A stretch of 64,000 bases of DNA from Paenibacillus sp. TCA20 (GCF_000732325.1 NZ_BBIW01000003.1:62001-126000), one strand, 5' to 3'. Positions 43,226 through 52,438 are shown, counted from the first letter of the stretch. The notes: a model not told the origin generated them from the sequence alone. Program-made: numbers and translations.

Positions 43226-43579
43226 ATGTCTCAACGTAGTGGTCATCACATGAAAAAATGTTTCCCTCCTCTTAAGCCTATCGTTTGTGATCCTGTAAAT
43301 GTAGTGAAAAATCATTATCATCCTCAAATCCAGCCTGTAATTCACCCTGTACAAATCATTAACAAACATCATCCGGTACCAGTTCCAGTTCATGAGTGGG
43401 TCGTTGCTGAAACTGAAGAAGTGGTAGGCGGCATGAGCACAGGCATGAATGGTATGAATGGTGTTGCTGGAACAAGCACAATGAACGGTGTAGGCGGCAT
43501 GAGCACAATGAATCACGGCATGGGTGGCATGCATGGCAAGGGCTGTCATCATGACCGCAACAGAAGAGGCCGTAGATAA
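43226..43579 (+). CDS. CotD-like spore coat protein
   Basis: A 117-residue protein rich in His, Pro and Met/Gly. The N-terminal half (PPLKPIVCDPVNVV, HPVQIINKHHPVPVPVHEW) resembles the CotD coat family. The C-terminal half is a low-complexity Gly-Met-Asn repeat (GGMSTGMNG, GGMSTMN, GMGGMHGKG) ending in a basic tail. ATG 43226 follows AAAAGGAG; an in-frame TTG at 43217 is part of that site. Coat assembly is inferred from family only. No convincing sigma-K promoter was identified. A bidirectional terminator follows. Confidence 0.8.
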   Translation: MSQRSGHHMKKCFPPLKPIVCDPVNVVKNHYHPQIQPVIHPVQIINKHHPVPVPVHEWVVAETEEVVGGMSTGMNGMNGVAGTSTMNGVGGMSTMNHGMGGMHGKGCHHDRNRRGRR

Positions 43580-43589
43580 TTAAACAACG

Positions 43590-43626
43590 CAAAGAGCAGA
43601 CGAGATGAACTCGCCTGCTCTTTTTG
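43590..43626. terminator. Bidirectional terminator
   Basis: AAAGAGCAG and CTGCTCTTT pair with an inner CGAG...CTCG stem. A and T runs flank both sides, serving the coat gene (+) and the subtilase gene (-). Confidence 0.88.
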
Positions 43627-43630
43627 TTTA

Positions 43631-45514
43631 TTACTTCATAAATCTGTTGATTGTATCCTCAAGCTTGTCGCGAACATTCTGAGGCCATAACTGAAGGGGG
43701 GCCTGCTCTCCAGATGCTCCTGCAGCTTCCAGCGCCTTGTACACATCGATTTGACCGTAGCCAAAGTATTTATCGTATCCCGGGTCTCCCAGGTCGATGA
43801 CACTGCTGCGCATCAGATCCATTACTTCTTCGTTAGACAGATCAGGATTATAGGAACGGATTAATCCCGCCAGTGCGGCAACATGAGGGCTTGCCATCGA
43901 CGTTCCTGACAGGGCAGCATACTGATTGCCCGGATAGGTGCTGGCAATGCTTGCCCCGGGTGCCATGACATCCACGTAATCACCATAATTTGAGAAGTCC
44001 GCCCGGTTCATAGATGCATCCGTGGCAGAAACAGCAAATACTTCGGGATAGGCGGCCGGATAGCCAGGCCGTTCGGTATTGTCATTACCCGTCGCTGCAA
44101 TCAGGACGACATCATGGTCATAAGCGTATTTGATCGCATCATGCAGGAATTCAGCATCTGCATAATTACCAAGGCTCATATTAATCACTTTTGCACCGTG
44201 ATCGGTCGCCCAGATGATTCCCTCAGCTACGGCATAGCTTGTGCCCGACCCGGATTGGTCGAGTACTTTAACTGGCATGATTTTGTTATACCAGGTCATG
44301 CCTGCAACACCTTCATTATTATTCACCTTGGCAGATACGATTCCTGCAACATGGGTACCATGTCCGACATCATCGTAAGGCTCTGCTTCCCCATCAATAA
44401 CGTTGTATCCCTCGACCAGCTGCCCTTCCAGATCAGGATGATCAAGATCTACGCCTGTATCAATAACAGCAACAATGACATCCTCACTGCCTTTGGACAA
44501 TGTCCATCCCTTGTTTGTTTCGGTCGCAGGCAGGTTCCATTGATAACGAGAGAACAACAGGTCGTTCGGAATATTGTCAGCCAGCTCATTTTCAGGTACC
44601 GTTTCGTTGGTTAAATATAAATAGTGGGGCTCGGAATATACGGGATTCCATTTGTTCTTAAAATAAGCCTGCAACTTAGCAAAATCCATCTTTTTAGATC
44701 GAAAAACATACGCCTGGCCAACTTGATGCGTATGATCCAGATCAATATCTTTCTCGATCTGTTTAAGCTTCTCTGATGTCAATTTCTCATTGAATCTAAC
44801 GACGATCTCATCTTCATAATAATGACTTGCGTTCTGATTATCGTGTCCTGTCTTGACGGTGATATCCTTTAAGGTGTTAGGAAGAACAGATTCTACGCTG
44901 TATTTGCCTTCTTTGGGATAAGGGATCATCCTTAGGTTCCGGCGCTGATGCTCTTCCACATCATTCAGGATATGCTGACTCATAACTGCGATAACCGCAT
45001 GCTTGCCGTCAGAAGATGGTTCGCCAAGAACAAAATACTTATCCTTATTGAGCGTAAGCGAAGTGGATTCATACGATTTATGCTTCTGAAGAGCTTGCTT
45101 GGCGGAGTCAATACTTGCTTGAAGCTGTTTATTCTTCTGTAATGAATCCGTATTCTTCTGAATACTGAAGGATTGCTGCTTGTTTTGCTCCAGATCCATC
45201 CAGAGCAAGGTATGAATGTGACTATGAGTTTTTTCCAATTGATCCATATAAGCTGACAGTTCTTTACGATCTGAAGCCTTTAATTCCTCCAGCATTTTTT
45301 GAAGATGCATTTGGGCATCCATCCGGGATAAACGGTCAGTTGCTTGAACGTCCTGTGCTTTGATTCGTTGTTTGAGCAGCTGCTCCTGCTGTGGCTCATT
45401 AGGGGTCTGCTGCTGTTCAGCGGTATTCTCTTCCCCGGGAAGTAACAGGGTGGTCATCACCAGAACGGCAGCGGCGGCGCCAATCGCCCAATATGTCCAA
45501 TTGCTTCTAGCCAT
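43631..45514 (-). CDS. Membrane-anchored S8 (subtilisin) family serine protease
   Basis: A 627-residue protease. One N-terminal membrane helix (residues 7-26) without a lipobox is followed by a long helical or coiled-coil region rich in Gln and Lys (about residues 30-150). An inhibitor-type propeptide follows (YEDEIVVRFNEKLTSEKL, about residues 230-300), then the catalytic domain. The triad is D352 (VIDTGVD), H385 (GHGTHVAG) and S539 (GTSMASPH), all intact. The catalytic domain should face outside. The target is unknown. It is monocistronic on minus and convergent with the coat gene. Confidence 0.93.
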   Translation of the reverse strand: MARSNWTYWAIGAAAAVLVMTTLLLPGEENTAEQQQTPNEPQQEQLLKQRIKAQDVQATDRLSRMDAQMHLQKMLEELKASDRKELSAYMDQLEKTHSHIHTLLWMDLEQNKQQSFSIQKNTDSLQKNKQLQASIDSAKQALQKHKSYESTSLTLNKDKYFVLGEPSSDGKHAVIAVMSQHILNDVEEHQRRNLRMIPYPKEGKYSVESVLPNTLKDITVKTGHDNQNASHYYEDEIVVRFNEKLTSEKLKQIEKDIDLDHTHQVGQAYVFRSKKMDFAKLQAYFKNKWNPVYSEPHYLYLTNETVPENELADNIPNDLLFSRYQWNLPATETNKGWTLSKGSEDVIVAVIDTGVDLDHPDLEGQLVEGYNVIDGEAEPYDDVGHGTHVAGIVSAKVNNNEGVAGMTWYNKIMPVKVLDQSGSGTSYAVAEGIIWATDHGAKVINMSLGNYADAEFLHDAIKYAYDHDVVLIAATGNDNTERPGYPAAYPEVFAVSATDASMNRADFSNYGDYVDVMAPGASIASTYPGNQYAALSGTSMASPHVAALAGLIRSYNPDLSNEEVMDLMRSSVIDLGDPGYDKYFGYGQIDVYKALEAAGASGEQAPLQLWPQNVRDKLEDTINRFMK

Positions 45515-45774
45515 TATTTTAGTACTCCTCCTGCTGTCTAATAGTAGTTATAGCGTGAGAAGATGAGGCAGTTTTTATACGAAATGATTTGCAGCTCTGA
45601 CGAAAATGAACTGGGGAATGGAAATCGCAGTTATAGGGGTTATTTAAGTACCGCTCGTCACATTTTTATGGTAGGATAGTAGCTGAGAAATAATGGTCAG
45701 TAGATGCAGTTAAATCTTGGCCGGTCATAAGAAGTCTATATGAGGGACTTATTCTTTAAGGGGGAACTACCTTT

Positions 45775-46269
45775 ATGTCAGCAAATGTGCAGAAGTTGTG
45801 TGAATCGGCACGAGAGAAATTGAAACCCGCAATTGAAAAACTGGAAACATTTCTAAACGAGAACTCACTTGCTCAGCTTGCCGCTGACCAGGATCAGGAG
45901 ACGATTCCATTTTACAAAGGATTTCTTTCCGACCTTCGGCACCTGCTCGTCTTTTCTGAGGTATCGTATGAGAAGCTCGGAACAGCACTCCGTCGTGCGA
46001 ATTTTGACGTTGATTTTGCGGAAAAAGCATTGTATAACCTTTATCATCAGGGAATTAACAGCTTCTTCTATCCAAAGAATGAATGCTACTCTGAGGATGG
46101 ACGTTACGCATATACAGGTCAAGACGCCATTCGTTTTCGGATTAAGCCGGTAAGACCTGCTCGCGATATCATCATGGAAATTACGAAGACTTATGAAGAG
46201 CTGCGTGATGACCTGAACTATTACGAAAGTGATTATCTGACTCAGCGCAGAATGAAGAGCAGAGCTTAA
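45775..46269 (+). CDS. ypuI: YpuI family protein (DUF3907)
   Basis: A 164-residue cytoplasmic protein that I recognise as YpuI-like from the segments FLSDLRHLLVFSEVSYEKLG, AEKALYNLYHQGINSFFYPK and DGRYAYTGQDAIRF. No function is established for the family. The ATG at 45775 follows AAGGGGGAAC. It stands alone between the divergent subtilase gene and its own terminator. The 260-base gap upstream shows no clear promoter. Confidence 0.85.
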   Translation: MSANVQKLCESAREKLKPAIEKLETFLNENSLAQLAADQDQETIPFYKGFLSDLRHLLVFSEVSYEKLGTALRRANFDVDFAEKALYNLYHQGINSFFYPKNECYSEDGRYAYTGQDAIRFRIKPVRPARDIIMEITKTYEELRDDLNYYESDYLTQRRMKSRA

Positions 46270-46309
46270 GCGCTGCTGAGTCGATTTTTGAATACAAGTT
46301 ATACCTTAG

Positions 46310-46336
46310 GGCCGTGTACACTACACGGCTTTTTTC
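46310..46336 (+). terminator. Rho-independent terminator
   Basis: GCCGTGTA and TACACGGC form a near-palindromic hairpin followed by TTTTTT. It ends the ypuI transcript. Confidence 0.88.
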
Positions 46337-46423
46337 ATTTGCAAGCAAAAGGCAGCGTTGCATGATAATGCTGGAGTATAAGGGTCAGGCGATGAGGGTA
46401 CCATACCATTTGAGGTGATAATA

Positions 46424-46639
46424 ATGACTATACCCATCGTAAAATGCAGCGTATCAAACTGCAGTTATTGGGGAGAACAAAATGTTTGCAAAGCAGATCT
46501 GATTATGATTGACATTGATGCGCATGCCAGAAACCATCTCAAGGAAGAGTATGCTGGAGAAACATTTGATTCCGAACATCAAGATTATGCAAGCACTTCT
46601 TCAGCGACTTGTTGTCACACGTTTAAACCCAAGGCATAG
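46424..46639 (+). CDS. DUF1540 domain protein
   Basis: A 71-residue protein with the DUF1540 signature: VKCSVSNCSYWGEQNVCKADLIMI (spaced cysteines) in the first half and a second Cys pair in TCCHTF near the end. The cysteine spacing suggests a small metal-binding domain. The role is unknown; relatives occur widely in spore-formers and clostridia. ATG 46424 follows TGAGGTGAT. The GTG at 46415 lies within the ribosome site. Confidence 0.85.
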   Translation: MTIPIVKCSVSNCSYWGEQNVCKADLIMIDIDAHARNHLKEEYAGETFDSEHQDYASTSSATCCHTFKPKA

Positions 46640-46701
46640 TCAACCGAATCTTTGCGGCTTCATAACCTGACAGGCTTCTAATGCTTCGGAGGTGCGAAAA
46701 A

Positions 46702-47076
46702 ATGGACAAACCGAACCAGGAAAACAAAGGAAAGGGAAATCGAGATCGTATCGATTTTCCTCGCAAAGAGCATCATGACCATCAGGAGGAGTACGCAGCT
46801 GAGATCAGCCCATCAGTAAGGGTTGATTCCACCGGGGAGACTTCTAGGGCTCGTGAGCGAGATGAAGACACAACGTCTAAACGAATAGGATATCTGGCTC
46901 TTGCCGTATCCATTGTGTCCTTGTTTTTATGGTCTTATGTGGTAGGTGTCATAGGTATCGTTCTCGGGTATTATGCCTTCAGCAAAGGGAGACGTACAGC
47001 TGGCGGCTGGGCAATGGGCATCGGGATTGCGGCTCTGGTGAGCTATGCGTTCCTAGTGATGTTCACTTACTATTAG
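46702..47076 (+). CDS. DUF4190-like small membrane protein
   Basis: A 124-residue protein. The charged, disordered N-terminal half (about 55 residues, His and Glu rich) is followed by two membrane helices (about residues 65-85 and 95-120) joined by GYYAFSKGRRTAGGWAMG, the typical DUF4190 arrangement. ATG 46702 is preferred over ATG 46681 because CGGAGGTG lies seven bases before it. Function unknown. It probably stands alone. Confidence 0.8.
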   Translation: MDKPNQENKGKGNRDRIDFPRKEHHDHQEEYAAEISPSVRVDSTGETSRARERDEDTTSKRIGYLALAVSIVSLFLWSYVVGVIGIVLGYYAFSKGRRTAGGWAMGIGIAALVSYAFLVMFTYY

Positions 47077-47086
47077 AAAAGTAATG

Positions 47087-47119
47087 CAGGCAGCTCTTCG
47101 ATTCATGCGGGGCTGCCTG
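47087..47119 (+). terminator. Possible terminator
   Basis: CAGGCAGC and GCTGCCTG form an 8-bp stem with a 17-base loop, followed by a weak T-containing tail (ATTAGTTTATT). Confidence 0.4.
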
Positions 47120-47253
47120 ATTAGTTTATTCACATGAGGAAAAACAAGACTTGGCATGCAGGATGGCAATTGTTACAATAGATCAATGGATAATGAATGA
47201 ATTTTATTAAAATTTAGATATGGGTAGATAGTATATTGGAGGCCTGTTTACAT

Positions 47254-48012
47254 ATGCAAATCGATCCTGTAGGAAAATCGCTGTGGTATGATGTTTCCTT
47301 TTCTTCAGGAACCAATTCCAAATTGGCAGATTCTTCTGCAACTTCTGCGCCTGAATTCGCTGAGATATGGGCTGAAATTAAACGAGATCCATCAACGGAT
47401 CGTCAAGAAGACAACAGCACTAACAGCTCTTATATGTCGTCAACGGACGGACTGCTGTGGATTAACCTCAGAACGGGTAAAGTATCCGGCGGTTCAAGCG
47501 ATATGAATACAAACACGAATGTAAATGCAAGTGCCGTATCCGCTTCGAATTTAGGCATCGCATCTTCTTCATCGGATCAGCCTTCACAGCTTGGAAGAAC
47601 GGCCTATGAGTCATTGATCAAGGAAGCCAGCGCTAAATACGGCGTACCTGTGTCCCTCATTAAAGCAGTTATTGATACAGAGTCCGGATTTAATTCGAAC
47701 GCGGTATCGGGAGCCGGAGCTAAGGGCCTGATGCAGCTCATGGATGGAACCGCAGCAGGATTGGGTGTAACGAATCCATTCGATCCAGCACAAAATATCG
47801 ATGCTGGAACAAGATATCTGTCATACCAGCTAGAACGGTTTGACGGTCAAGTGAAGCTTGCTCTCGCTGCTTACAATGCGGGCCCAGGCCGGGTAGGCCA
47901 GCTGCAGGTTAACACGGATGAGCAGCTGATGAATGTACTCCATTTATTGCCTAAGGAAACGCAGGACTATGTTGCTAAAATAGAAAAAGCAGAAGCAGGA
48001 TACAGAGCATAA
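47254..48012 (+). CDS. Lytic transglycosylase (SLT domain)
   Basis: A 252-residue protein whose C-terminal half (about residues 117-250) is a lysozyme-like SLT domain. Features are the catalytic Glu E143 in IDTESGFN, the [11 protein letters not shown] motif and the [10 protein letters not shown] motif. It should cleave peptidoglycan to anhydromuropeptides. The N-terminal half is a Ser/Thr/Asn-rich spacer without an obvious signal peptide, which is unusual for an exported enzyme. ATG 47254 follows GGAGG; the TTG at 47236 overlaps that site. A long terminator follows. Confidence 0.9.
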   Translation: MQIDPVGKSLWYDVSFSSGTNSKLADSSATSAPEFAEIWAEIKRDPSTDRQEDNSTNSSYMSSTDGLLWINLRTGKVSGGSSDMNTNTNVNASAVSASNLGIASSSSDQPSQLGRTAYESLIKEASAKYGVPVSLIKAVIDTESGFNSNAVSGAGAKGLMQLMDGTAAGLGVTNPFDPAQNIDAGTRYLSYQLERFDGQVKLALAAYNAGPGRVGQLQVNTDEQLMNVLHLLPKETQDYVAKIEKAEAGYRA

Positions 48013-48063
48013 GCTGCTATTTATTTCAGTCCTTCTGCTTCATTAAAGTTATCGGATCTGAAC

Positions 48064-48125
48064 AAAAGATCAACTTGGACAGTCGGTATGAGGCTTCGAC
48101 TGGCTTGTCCATTTTTGATCTTTTT
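48064..48125 (+). terminator. Long rho-independent terminator
   Basis: AAAAGATCAACTTGGACA pairs with TGTCCATTTTTGATCTTTT, with an inner AGTCG...CGACT helix. A T run closes the transglycosylase transcript. Confidence 0.88.
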
Positions 48126-48157
48126 CACGTTTAAGAAAGGAGGCAGGTTGACAAAAT

Positions 48158-49309
48158 ATGCAATACTTTGATTATGCGGCTTCAGCTCCGCCATATGAAG
48201 ATGTAATTCGAACCGTGTCAGAGGTAATGAAGCTGCATTATGGGAATGCCTCCTCAATTCATGCTTACGGAGAAAATGCAGGGCGACTATTGAATAAATC
48301 TCGTTTTGTTTGTGCTGAGACTTTGAATGTAAAACCGGATGAAATTATATTCACATCTGGTGCTACGGAGAGCAATAACCTTGCCATAAAAGGAGCGGCG
48401 CTGCGATACCAATCCAGAGGACGTCATATCATTACGACCAGGACGGAGCATGCCTCTGTGTATGAAAGCATCAGGTTTTTGTCCGAAATCGGGTATGATA
48501 TTACTTATGTGCCGGTTGATGCGCTTGGCAGAGTAAAGACGGAGGATGTATTAAATGCGATCAGCAAAGAAACGATTCTGGTAAGTCTGATGCATGTCAA
48601 TAATGAGACGGGAGCCGTGCATCCTGTCGTTGAAATTGGGCGGGCTCTTAAGCAGAACCACCCGAAAATTGTGTTCCATGTGGATGGGGTACAGGCTTAT
48701 GGTAAAATCCCTGTTCAGTTAGCAGAGACGGGCATTGATCTGTACAGTATCTCGGGACATAAAATCCGTGGACCTAAAGGTGTGGGACTCTTATATATTC
48801 GGTCTGGACTGGAGCTGACGTCCTTAATGTCAGGCGGTTCTCAGGAGCAGGGGATGCGCGCAGGAACCGAGAACATTCCGCTGATCGTAGGCATGTCCAA
48901 AGCCATACGTCTTGCCGGGGAACGTCAATCCGAGCTGAAGGCACAATTGGAAAGACTGCAGCTCCTGCTTCTTGAAGAAATCAGACAGCATCCGGAGTGG
49001 GTACTCAACAGCTCGGAAGAAGGGGCCCCGCATATTGTGCATTTCTCTTATCCTGGCAAGAAGGCCGAAGTGATGCTGCACATGTTAGAGCAGCTGAATG
49101 TCATTGTTTCCACGCAATCGGCATGCTCGTCCAAACAAGCCATTCCAAGCCGGGTGCTGCTCGGTATGGGCAAGTCAGAGGAGATTGCTGACAGCGGAAT
49201 TCGAATTAGTCTGGGAGATGAACACACAGAGCAAGATATATTACAGCTGATTCAAGCGATGAGACAGATGAAGGAAAGGCTTGCTTCTTTTGAAGGGTGG
49301 AATAGGTAA
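48158..49309 (+). CDS. Cysteine desulfurase family protein (NifS/IscS type)
   Basis: A 383-residue PLP enzyme that takes sulfur from cysteine as a persulfide. The PLP lysine is K202 in SGHKIRGPKG. The catalytic Cys is C323 in STQSACSSKQ, on the flexible loop. The N-terminal YFDYAASAPP and TSGATESNN motifs are typical. It precedes thiI by four bases, so it is probably the dedicated donor for ThiI in 4-thiouridine (and thiazole) synthesis, like NifZ in B. subtilis. ATG 48158 lies 14 bases after AAAGGAGG, a longer than usual spacing. Confidence 0.93.
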   Translation: MQYFDYAASAPPYEDVIRTVSEVMKLHYGNASSIHAYGENAGRLLNKSRFVCAETLNVKPDEIIFTSGATESNNLAIKGAALRYQSRGRHIITTRTEHASVYESIRFLSEIGYDITYVPVDALGRVKTEDVLNAISKETILVSLMHVNNETGAVHPVVEIGRALKQNHPKIVFHVDGVQAYGKIPVQLAETGIDLYSISGHKIRGPKGVGLLYIRSGLELTSLMSGGSQEQGMRAGTENIPLIVGMSKAIRLAGERQSELKAQLERLQLLLLEEIRQHPEWVLNSSEEGAPHIVHFSYPGKKAEVMLHMLEQLNVIVSTQSACSSKQAIPSRVLLGMGKSEEIADSGIRISLGDEHTEQDILQLIQAMRQMKERLASFEGWNR

Positions 49310-49313
49310 ACCG

Positions 49314-50534
49314 ATGAAATATGATATGCTATTGCTCCGTTTTGGAGAGTTTACACTGAAAGGTAAGAACCGAAAGCGGTTTGAGAGAACTGTTATTAAA
49401 CATGTAAAGTCCAAATTAAAGGCCTATCCGGGAACCTCAATAATTGAGGAATATGGGAGAATGTACGTAGACCTGGGTGGGAATGATCATCATGCTATAA
49501 CAGATAGTTTACGCAAAGTATTCGGAATTGTCTCCATTAGTCCGGTTAAGGTAACCCCTTCTGTAGCAGATGAGATCGTGGCAGCCTCCCTTGGTTTTAT
49601 GGAGGAGCTCAATCCGCAGCAAGGAACGACCTTCAAGGTAAATGCGAGAAGGGTCTGGAAAGCGTTCGAGCATTCTTCTCATGAAACGAACCATTTGGTG
49701 GGAGCTCCGATCTTAAGACAATTCAGTGCACTTAAAGTGGATGTGAGAAATCCGGATATTGAGCTTAAGGTTGAGATTCGCGAGGCAAGAACTTATTTGT
49801 ATTATGAATCCGTTCCTGCCGTCGGAGGTTTCCCTCGCGGTTCTAATGGCAAAGCCATGATGCTGCTATCAGGGGGAATTGATTCACCTGTTGCCGCCTG
49901 GTCTTCCATGCGCCGGGGACTAGAGCTGGAGATGGTTCATTTCTTCAGCTTCCCGTTTACAAGTCAAAAAGCAAAAGATAAAGTTATCGAGCTGGCAAGG
50001 ATTCTAGCTGATCATGCCGGTGAAGTGAAGCTTCATCTGGTTCCTTTTACTGAGGTTCAAACCTCCTTTACGAAAACGGGGCAGGATAATTTGATGATTA
50101 CGCTAATGCGCCGTTCCATGCTTCGAATCGCAACTCAGCTGGCCGAACGGGAAGGGGCACTCGCTATTGTAAGTGGAGATAGTCTTGGACAGGTAGCGAG
50201 CCAGACGCTTGGAAGCATGAATGTCATTGGGAGAGCGACTGATCTACCATTGTTAAGACCGCTTGTCATGATGGATAAGAGTGAAATTGTAAAGATTGCT
50301 GAGGACATTGGTACGTACGCAACTTCCATTTTACCTTATGAAGATTGCTGCACCTTGTTTGTACCCAAGTCACCGACAACGAACCCGAATTTGCGGATTG
50401 TCGAAAAGATTGAAGCGTCTATTCCGGAGCTTCCTGAATTCATTGCGAGGGCAGTGGAGCAGACTGAGACACTGGTACTGCGCAGTAACGACGACACAGC
50501 TATGCCTGATTCGATACAGGAAGACTGGTTCTAA
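49314..50534 (+). CDS. thiI: tRNA 4-thiouridine synthase ThiI
   Basis: A 406-residue enzyme with an N-terminal ferredoxin-like domain, a THUMP domain (to about residue 170), and a PP-loop ATPase domain with SGGIDS at 186-191. It lacks the C-terminal rhodanese domain of E. coli ThiI, as in Bacillus, so persulfide transfer must rely on the adjacent desulfurase. ATG 49314 is chosen because the family begins MKYDMLLLRFGE. An upstream in-frame start at 49281 lies inside the previous gene. Terminator downstream. Confidence 0.96.
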   Translation: MKYDMLLLRFGEFTLKGKNRKRFERTVIKHVKSKLKAYPGTSIIEEYGRMYVDLGGNDHHAITDSLRKVFGIVSISPVKVTPSVADEIVAASLGFMEELNPQQGTTFKVNARRVWKAFEHSSHETNHLVGAPILRQFSALKVDVRNPDIELKVEIREARTYLYYESVPAVGGFPRGSNGKAMMLLSGGIDSPVAAWSSMRRGLELEMVHFFSFPFTSQKAKDKVIELARILADHAGEVKLHLVPFTEVQTSFTKTGQDNLMITLMRRSMLRIATQLAEREGALAIVSGDSLGQVASQTLGSMNVIGRATDLPLLRPLVMMDKSEIVKIAEDIGTYATSILPYEDCCTLFVPKSPTTNPNLRIVEKIEASIPELPEFIARAVEQTETLVLRSNDDTAMPDSIQEDWF

Positions 50535-50579
50535 GGGTCCTCAAGTTCTAAGATAAGGTGTAATATCAATAATAAAACG

Positions 50580-50621
50580 AAAAGGCTTATCGCTGATATT
50601 ATCAGTGATAAGCCTTTTTTT
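50580..50621 (+). terminator. Rho-independent terminator
   Basis: AAAAGGCTTATC and GATAAGCCTTTT, with inner CTGATA/TATCAG pairing, are followed by a T run. It ends desulfurase-thiI. Confidence 0.92.
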
Positions 50622-50695
50622 GTTCTTGCGATTCCCTTTGATGATAGAAGCTTGTCCAGAACTAATGTCTTCTGTTATCTTTGCTTGTTCTCATC

Positions 50696-51379
50696 TTATG
50701 AATAGGAATGTTCTCTCTTCATATTCTGCTGTTTCCGATAACCAGCGAACAGAACACCGCCGATGACAAGAACAATAAATAGGATCCGCAGAACGGGATG
50801 AGAGATAAAGAAGGTCTCAAATCTTCGTTCTTCTGTAATCATATTCGAGGCGGTATAAGCGAGTACAGCAGCGCCTATATACATGACCCAAGGGAAACGA
50901 TCAATGAGCTTGATAAACAAGGTGCTGCCCCATACGATGACAGGAACACTGATCAGCAGACCCAAAATAACGAGAATCAGATTCTGCTCTGCTGCCCCAG
51001 CAACAGCGATTACATTATCAATCCCCATGGCCGCATCAGCGATGATAATGGTACGTACAGCCGACCATAACGAGCTGCCGGCTTTGATATCACTATGTTC
51101 ATCGGCACCTTGATCAGCCAAAAGCTTGTAGGCAATGCCCACGAGCAGCAGCCCGGCAACCAGCAGCAGCCATGGAATTTGCAGCAGCCACAGCACGATG
51201 ATTGTCGCCAAGATCCGAATCAGAACCGCGCCGCCAGTACCATAGACAATGGCTTTCTTCTGTACACTTTGCGGCAAATTACGGGCAGCGAGTCCAATGA
51301 CGATTGCATTATCCCCCGCAAGGATTAAATCGATAAAAACAATTTGTAGCAAGCTGATTAAAAACTGACCGATATCCAA
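50696..51379 (-). CDS. TerC family integral membrane protein (first copy)
   Basis: A 227-residue protein with about seven helices and the TerC hallmarks DLILAGDNAIVIGLA and DAAMGIDNVIAVAG, whose Asp and Asn residues suggest cation binding. The family is linked to manganese export and metal loading of secreted proteins. The specific role here is not shown. The start at 51379 follows GGAGTGACAAG. It is divergently paired with a second TerC gene, sharing 147 bases that hold a strong minus-strand promoter and a palindrome. Confidence 0.9.
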   Translation of the reverse strand: MDIGQFLISLLQIVFIDLILAGDNAIVIGLAARNLPQSVQKKAIVYGTGGAVLIRILATIIVLWLLQIPWLLLVAGLLLVGIAYKLLADQGADEHSDIKAGSSLWSAVRTIIIADAAMGIDNVIAVAGAAEQNLILVILGLLISVPVIVWGSTLFIKLIDRFPWVMYIGAAVLAYTASNMITEERRFETFFISHPVLRILFIVLVIGGVLFAGYRKQQNMKREHSYS

Positions 51380-51417
51380 TTCTTGTCACTCCTTTACTCT
51401 AACCATGATTCCGAATC

Positions 51418-51438
51418 CTCCGATTGCATAAATCGGAG
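51418..51438. repeat. 21-bp palindrome between the two TerC genes
   Basis: CTCCGATT (51418-51425) and AATCGGAG (51431-51438) are exact inverted copies around GCATA. The site overlaps the expected start of the minus-strand promoter, so it could be an operator or a 5' hairpin. The regulator is unknown. Confidence 0.6.
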
Positions 51439-51441
51439 TTC

Positions 51442-51470
51442 ATTATATTCCTCTGATATCGCAGCGTCAA
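51442..51470 (-). promoter_or_regulatory. Sigma-A promoter for the minus-strand TerC gene
   Basis: On the minus strand TTGACG (51470-51465) and TATAAT (51447-51442) are separated by 17 bases. The transcription start would fall about at 51435, inside the palindrome. Confidence 0.8.
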
Positions 51471-51526
51471 GCATAGCTCGGACAACCTGGGCATACATCT
51501 AGTGTATGGAGGTGTTTACCCTGTTC

Positions 51527-52192
51527 ATGGACGATGTTTGGCTTATACTGCAGATACTGATGATTAACCTTGTTTTAAGCGGCGATAACGCAGTTGTCAT
51601 TGCAATGGCCAGCCGCAATTTGCCTGAGCAGAGCCGGAATCGAGCAGTATGGTGGGGAGCATTTGGTGCGGTTTTGTTAAGATGTATTTTAACCTTTATC
51701 GCGGTGCTCATACTCGGCATTCCGTTTATACAAGCGGCTGGCGGACTTATGCTACTGTATATTGCGTTTAAATTGTTGTCTGAAGAAGACGGGAATGTGA
51801 ACGTCAAACAATCTACAACCTTATGGAGTGCGGTATATACGATACTCGTTGCAGACTTTGTCATGAGTCTAGACAATGTGCTGGCCATAGCTGCAATCGC
51901 AGACGGTGATCTGGCGCTCATCGTGATCGGTATCGCGATCAGCATCCCTATTGTTGTATGGGGCAGCGGAATTATTGTTAAGCTGCTTCACCGCTTTCCG
52001 ATATTGGTCTTTGCCGGTTCAGCTATTTTAGCTTATACCTCCGGAGAGATGGTCCTTCGTGATCCGAAGCTGGGGTTATGGCTGCAGGAGATTTTTGCAG
52101 GCTATGAGGCCTTGCTGCCCGCACTGTGTGTTATTTTGGTTATGCTCGGAGGTGCATTTCTCAAAGTGTTAAGATATCGGATAGATACATAA
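51527..52192 (+). CDS. TerC family integral membrane protein (second copy)
   Basis: A 221-residue paralogue of the facing gene, with INLVLSGDNAVVIAMASRNL and DFVMSLDNVLAIAAIADG motifs and the same helix layout. Both copies carry the SGDNA/LDN-type motifs, so both look functional. The ATG at 51527 follows GGAGGTG with a rather long 12-base gap. The ATG at 51506 is possible but would place that motif inside the coding region. A terminator follows. Metal export or loading is inferred from family. Confidence 0.88.
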   Translation: MDDVWLILQILMINLVLSGDNAVVIAMASRNLPEQSRNRAVWWGAFGAVLLRCILTFIAVLILGIPFIQAAGGLMLLYIAFKLLSEEDGNVNVKQSTTLWSAVYTILVADFVMSLDNVLAIAAIADGDLALIVIGIAISIPIVVWGSGIIVKLLHRFPILVFAGSAILAYTSGEMVLRDPKLGLWLQEIFAGYEALLPALCVILVMLGGAFLKVLRYRIDT

Positions 52193-52212
52193 ATGAATGA
52201 TAAAAGAATGAC

Positions 52213-52246
52213 GAACCGGCAATCGCGATGGACTGCCGGTTTTTTG
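52213..52246 (+). terminator. Rho-independent terminator
   Basis: AACCGGCA and TGCCGGTT form a hairpin followed by T6. It ends the second TerC gene. Confidence 0.9.
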
Positions 52247-52438
52247 TATTGTTAAGAGAAAGTGTGGAAGAGGCTGGAAATGTAATGTTCTTATCAAATA
52301 TGAAGCATGACAGTAGTTTTTTGCAAAAACATCGGATAAACTAGAAATATATACGCTAATACAGTTCCTAGTGAACGTAGATCTTGAACTACCTTGGATA
52401 GAAGCAGAGATCATCATACAAACGGGGTGAAGTGTGAA

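Noticed and set aside
44114-44614. 166-codon plus-strand frame antisense to the subtilase gene
   Set aside because: It is opposite the catalytic domain of a clearly coding gene and has no ribosome site.
51380-51526. Manganese (yybP-ykoY) riboswitch upstream of the TerC genes
   Set aside because: The intergenic space is too small and lacks the conserved internal-loop sequences.
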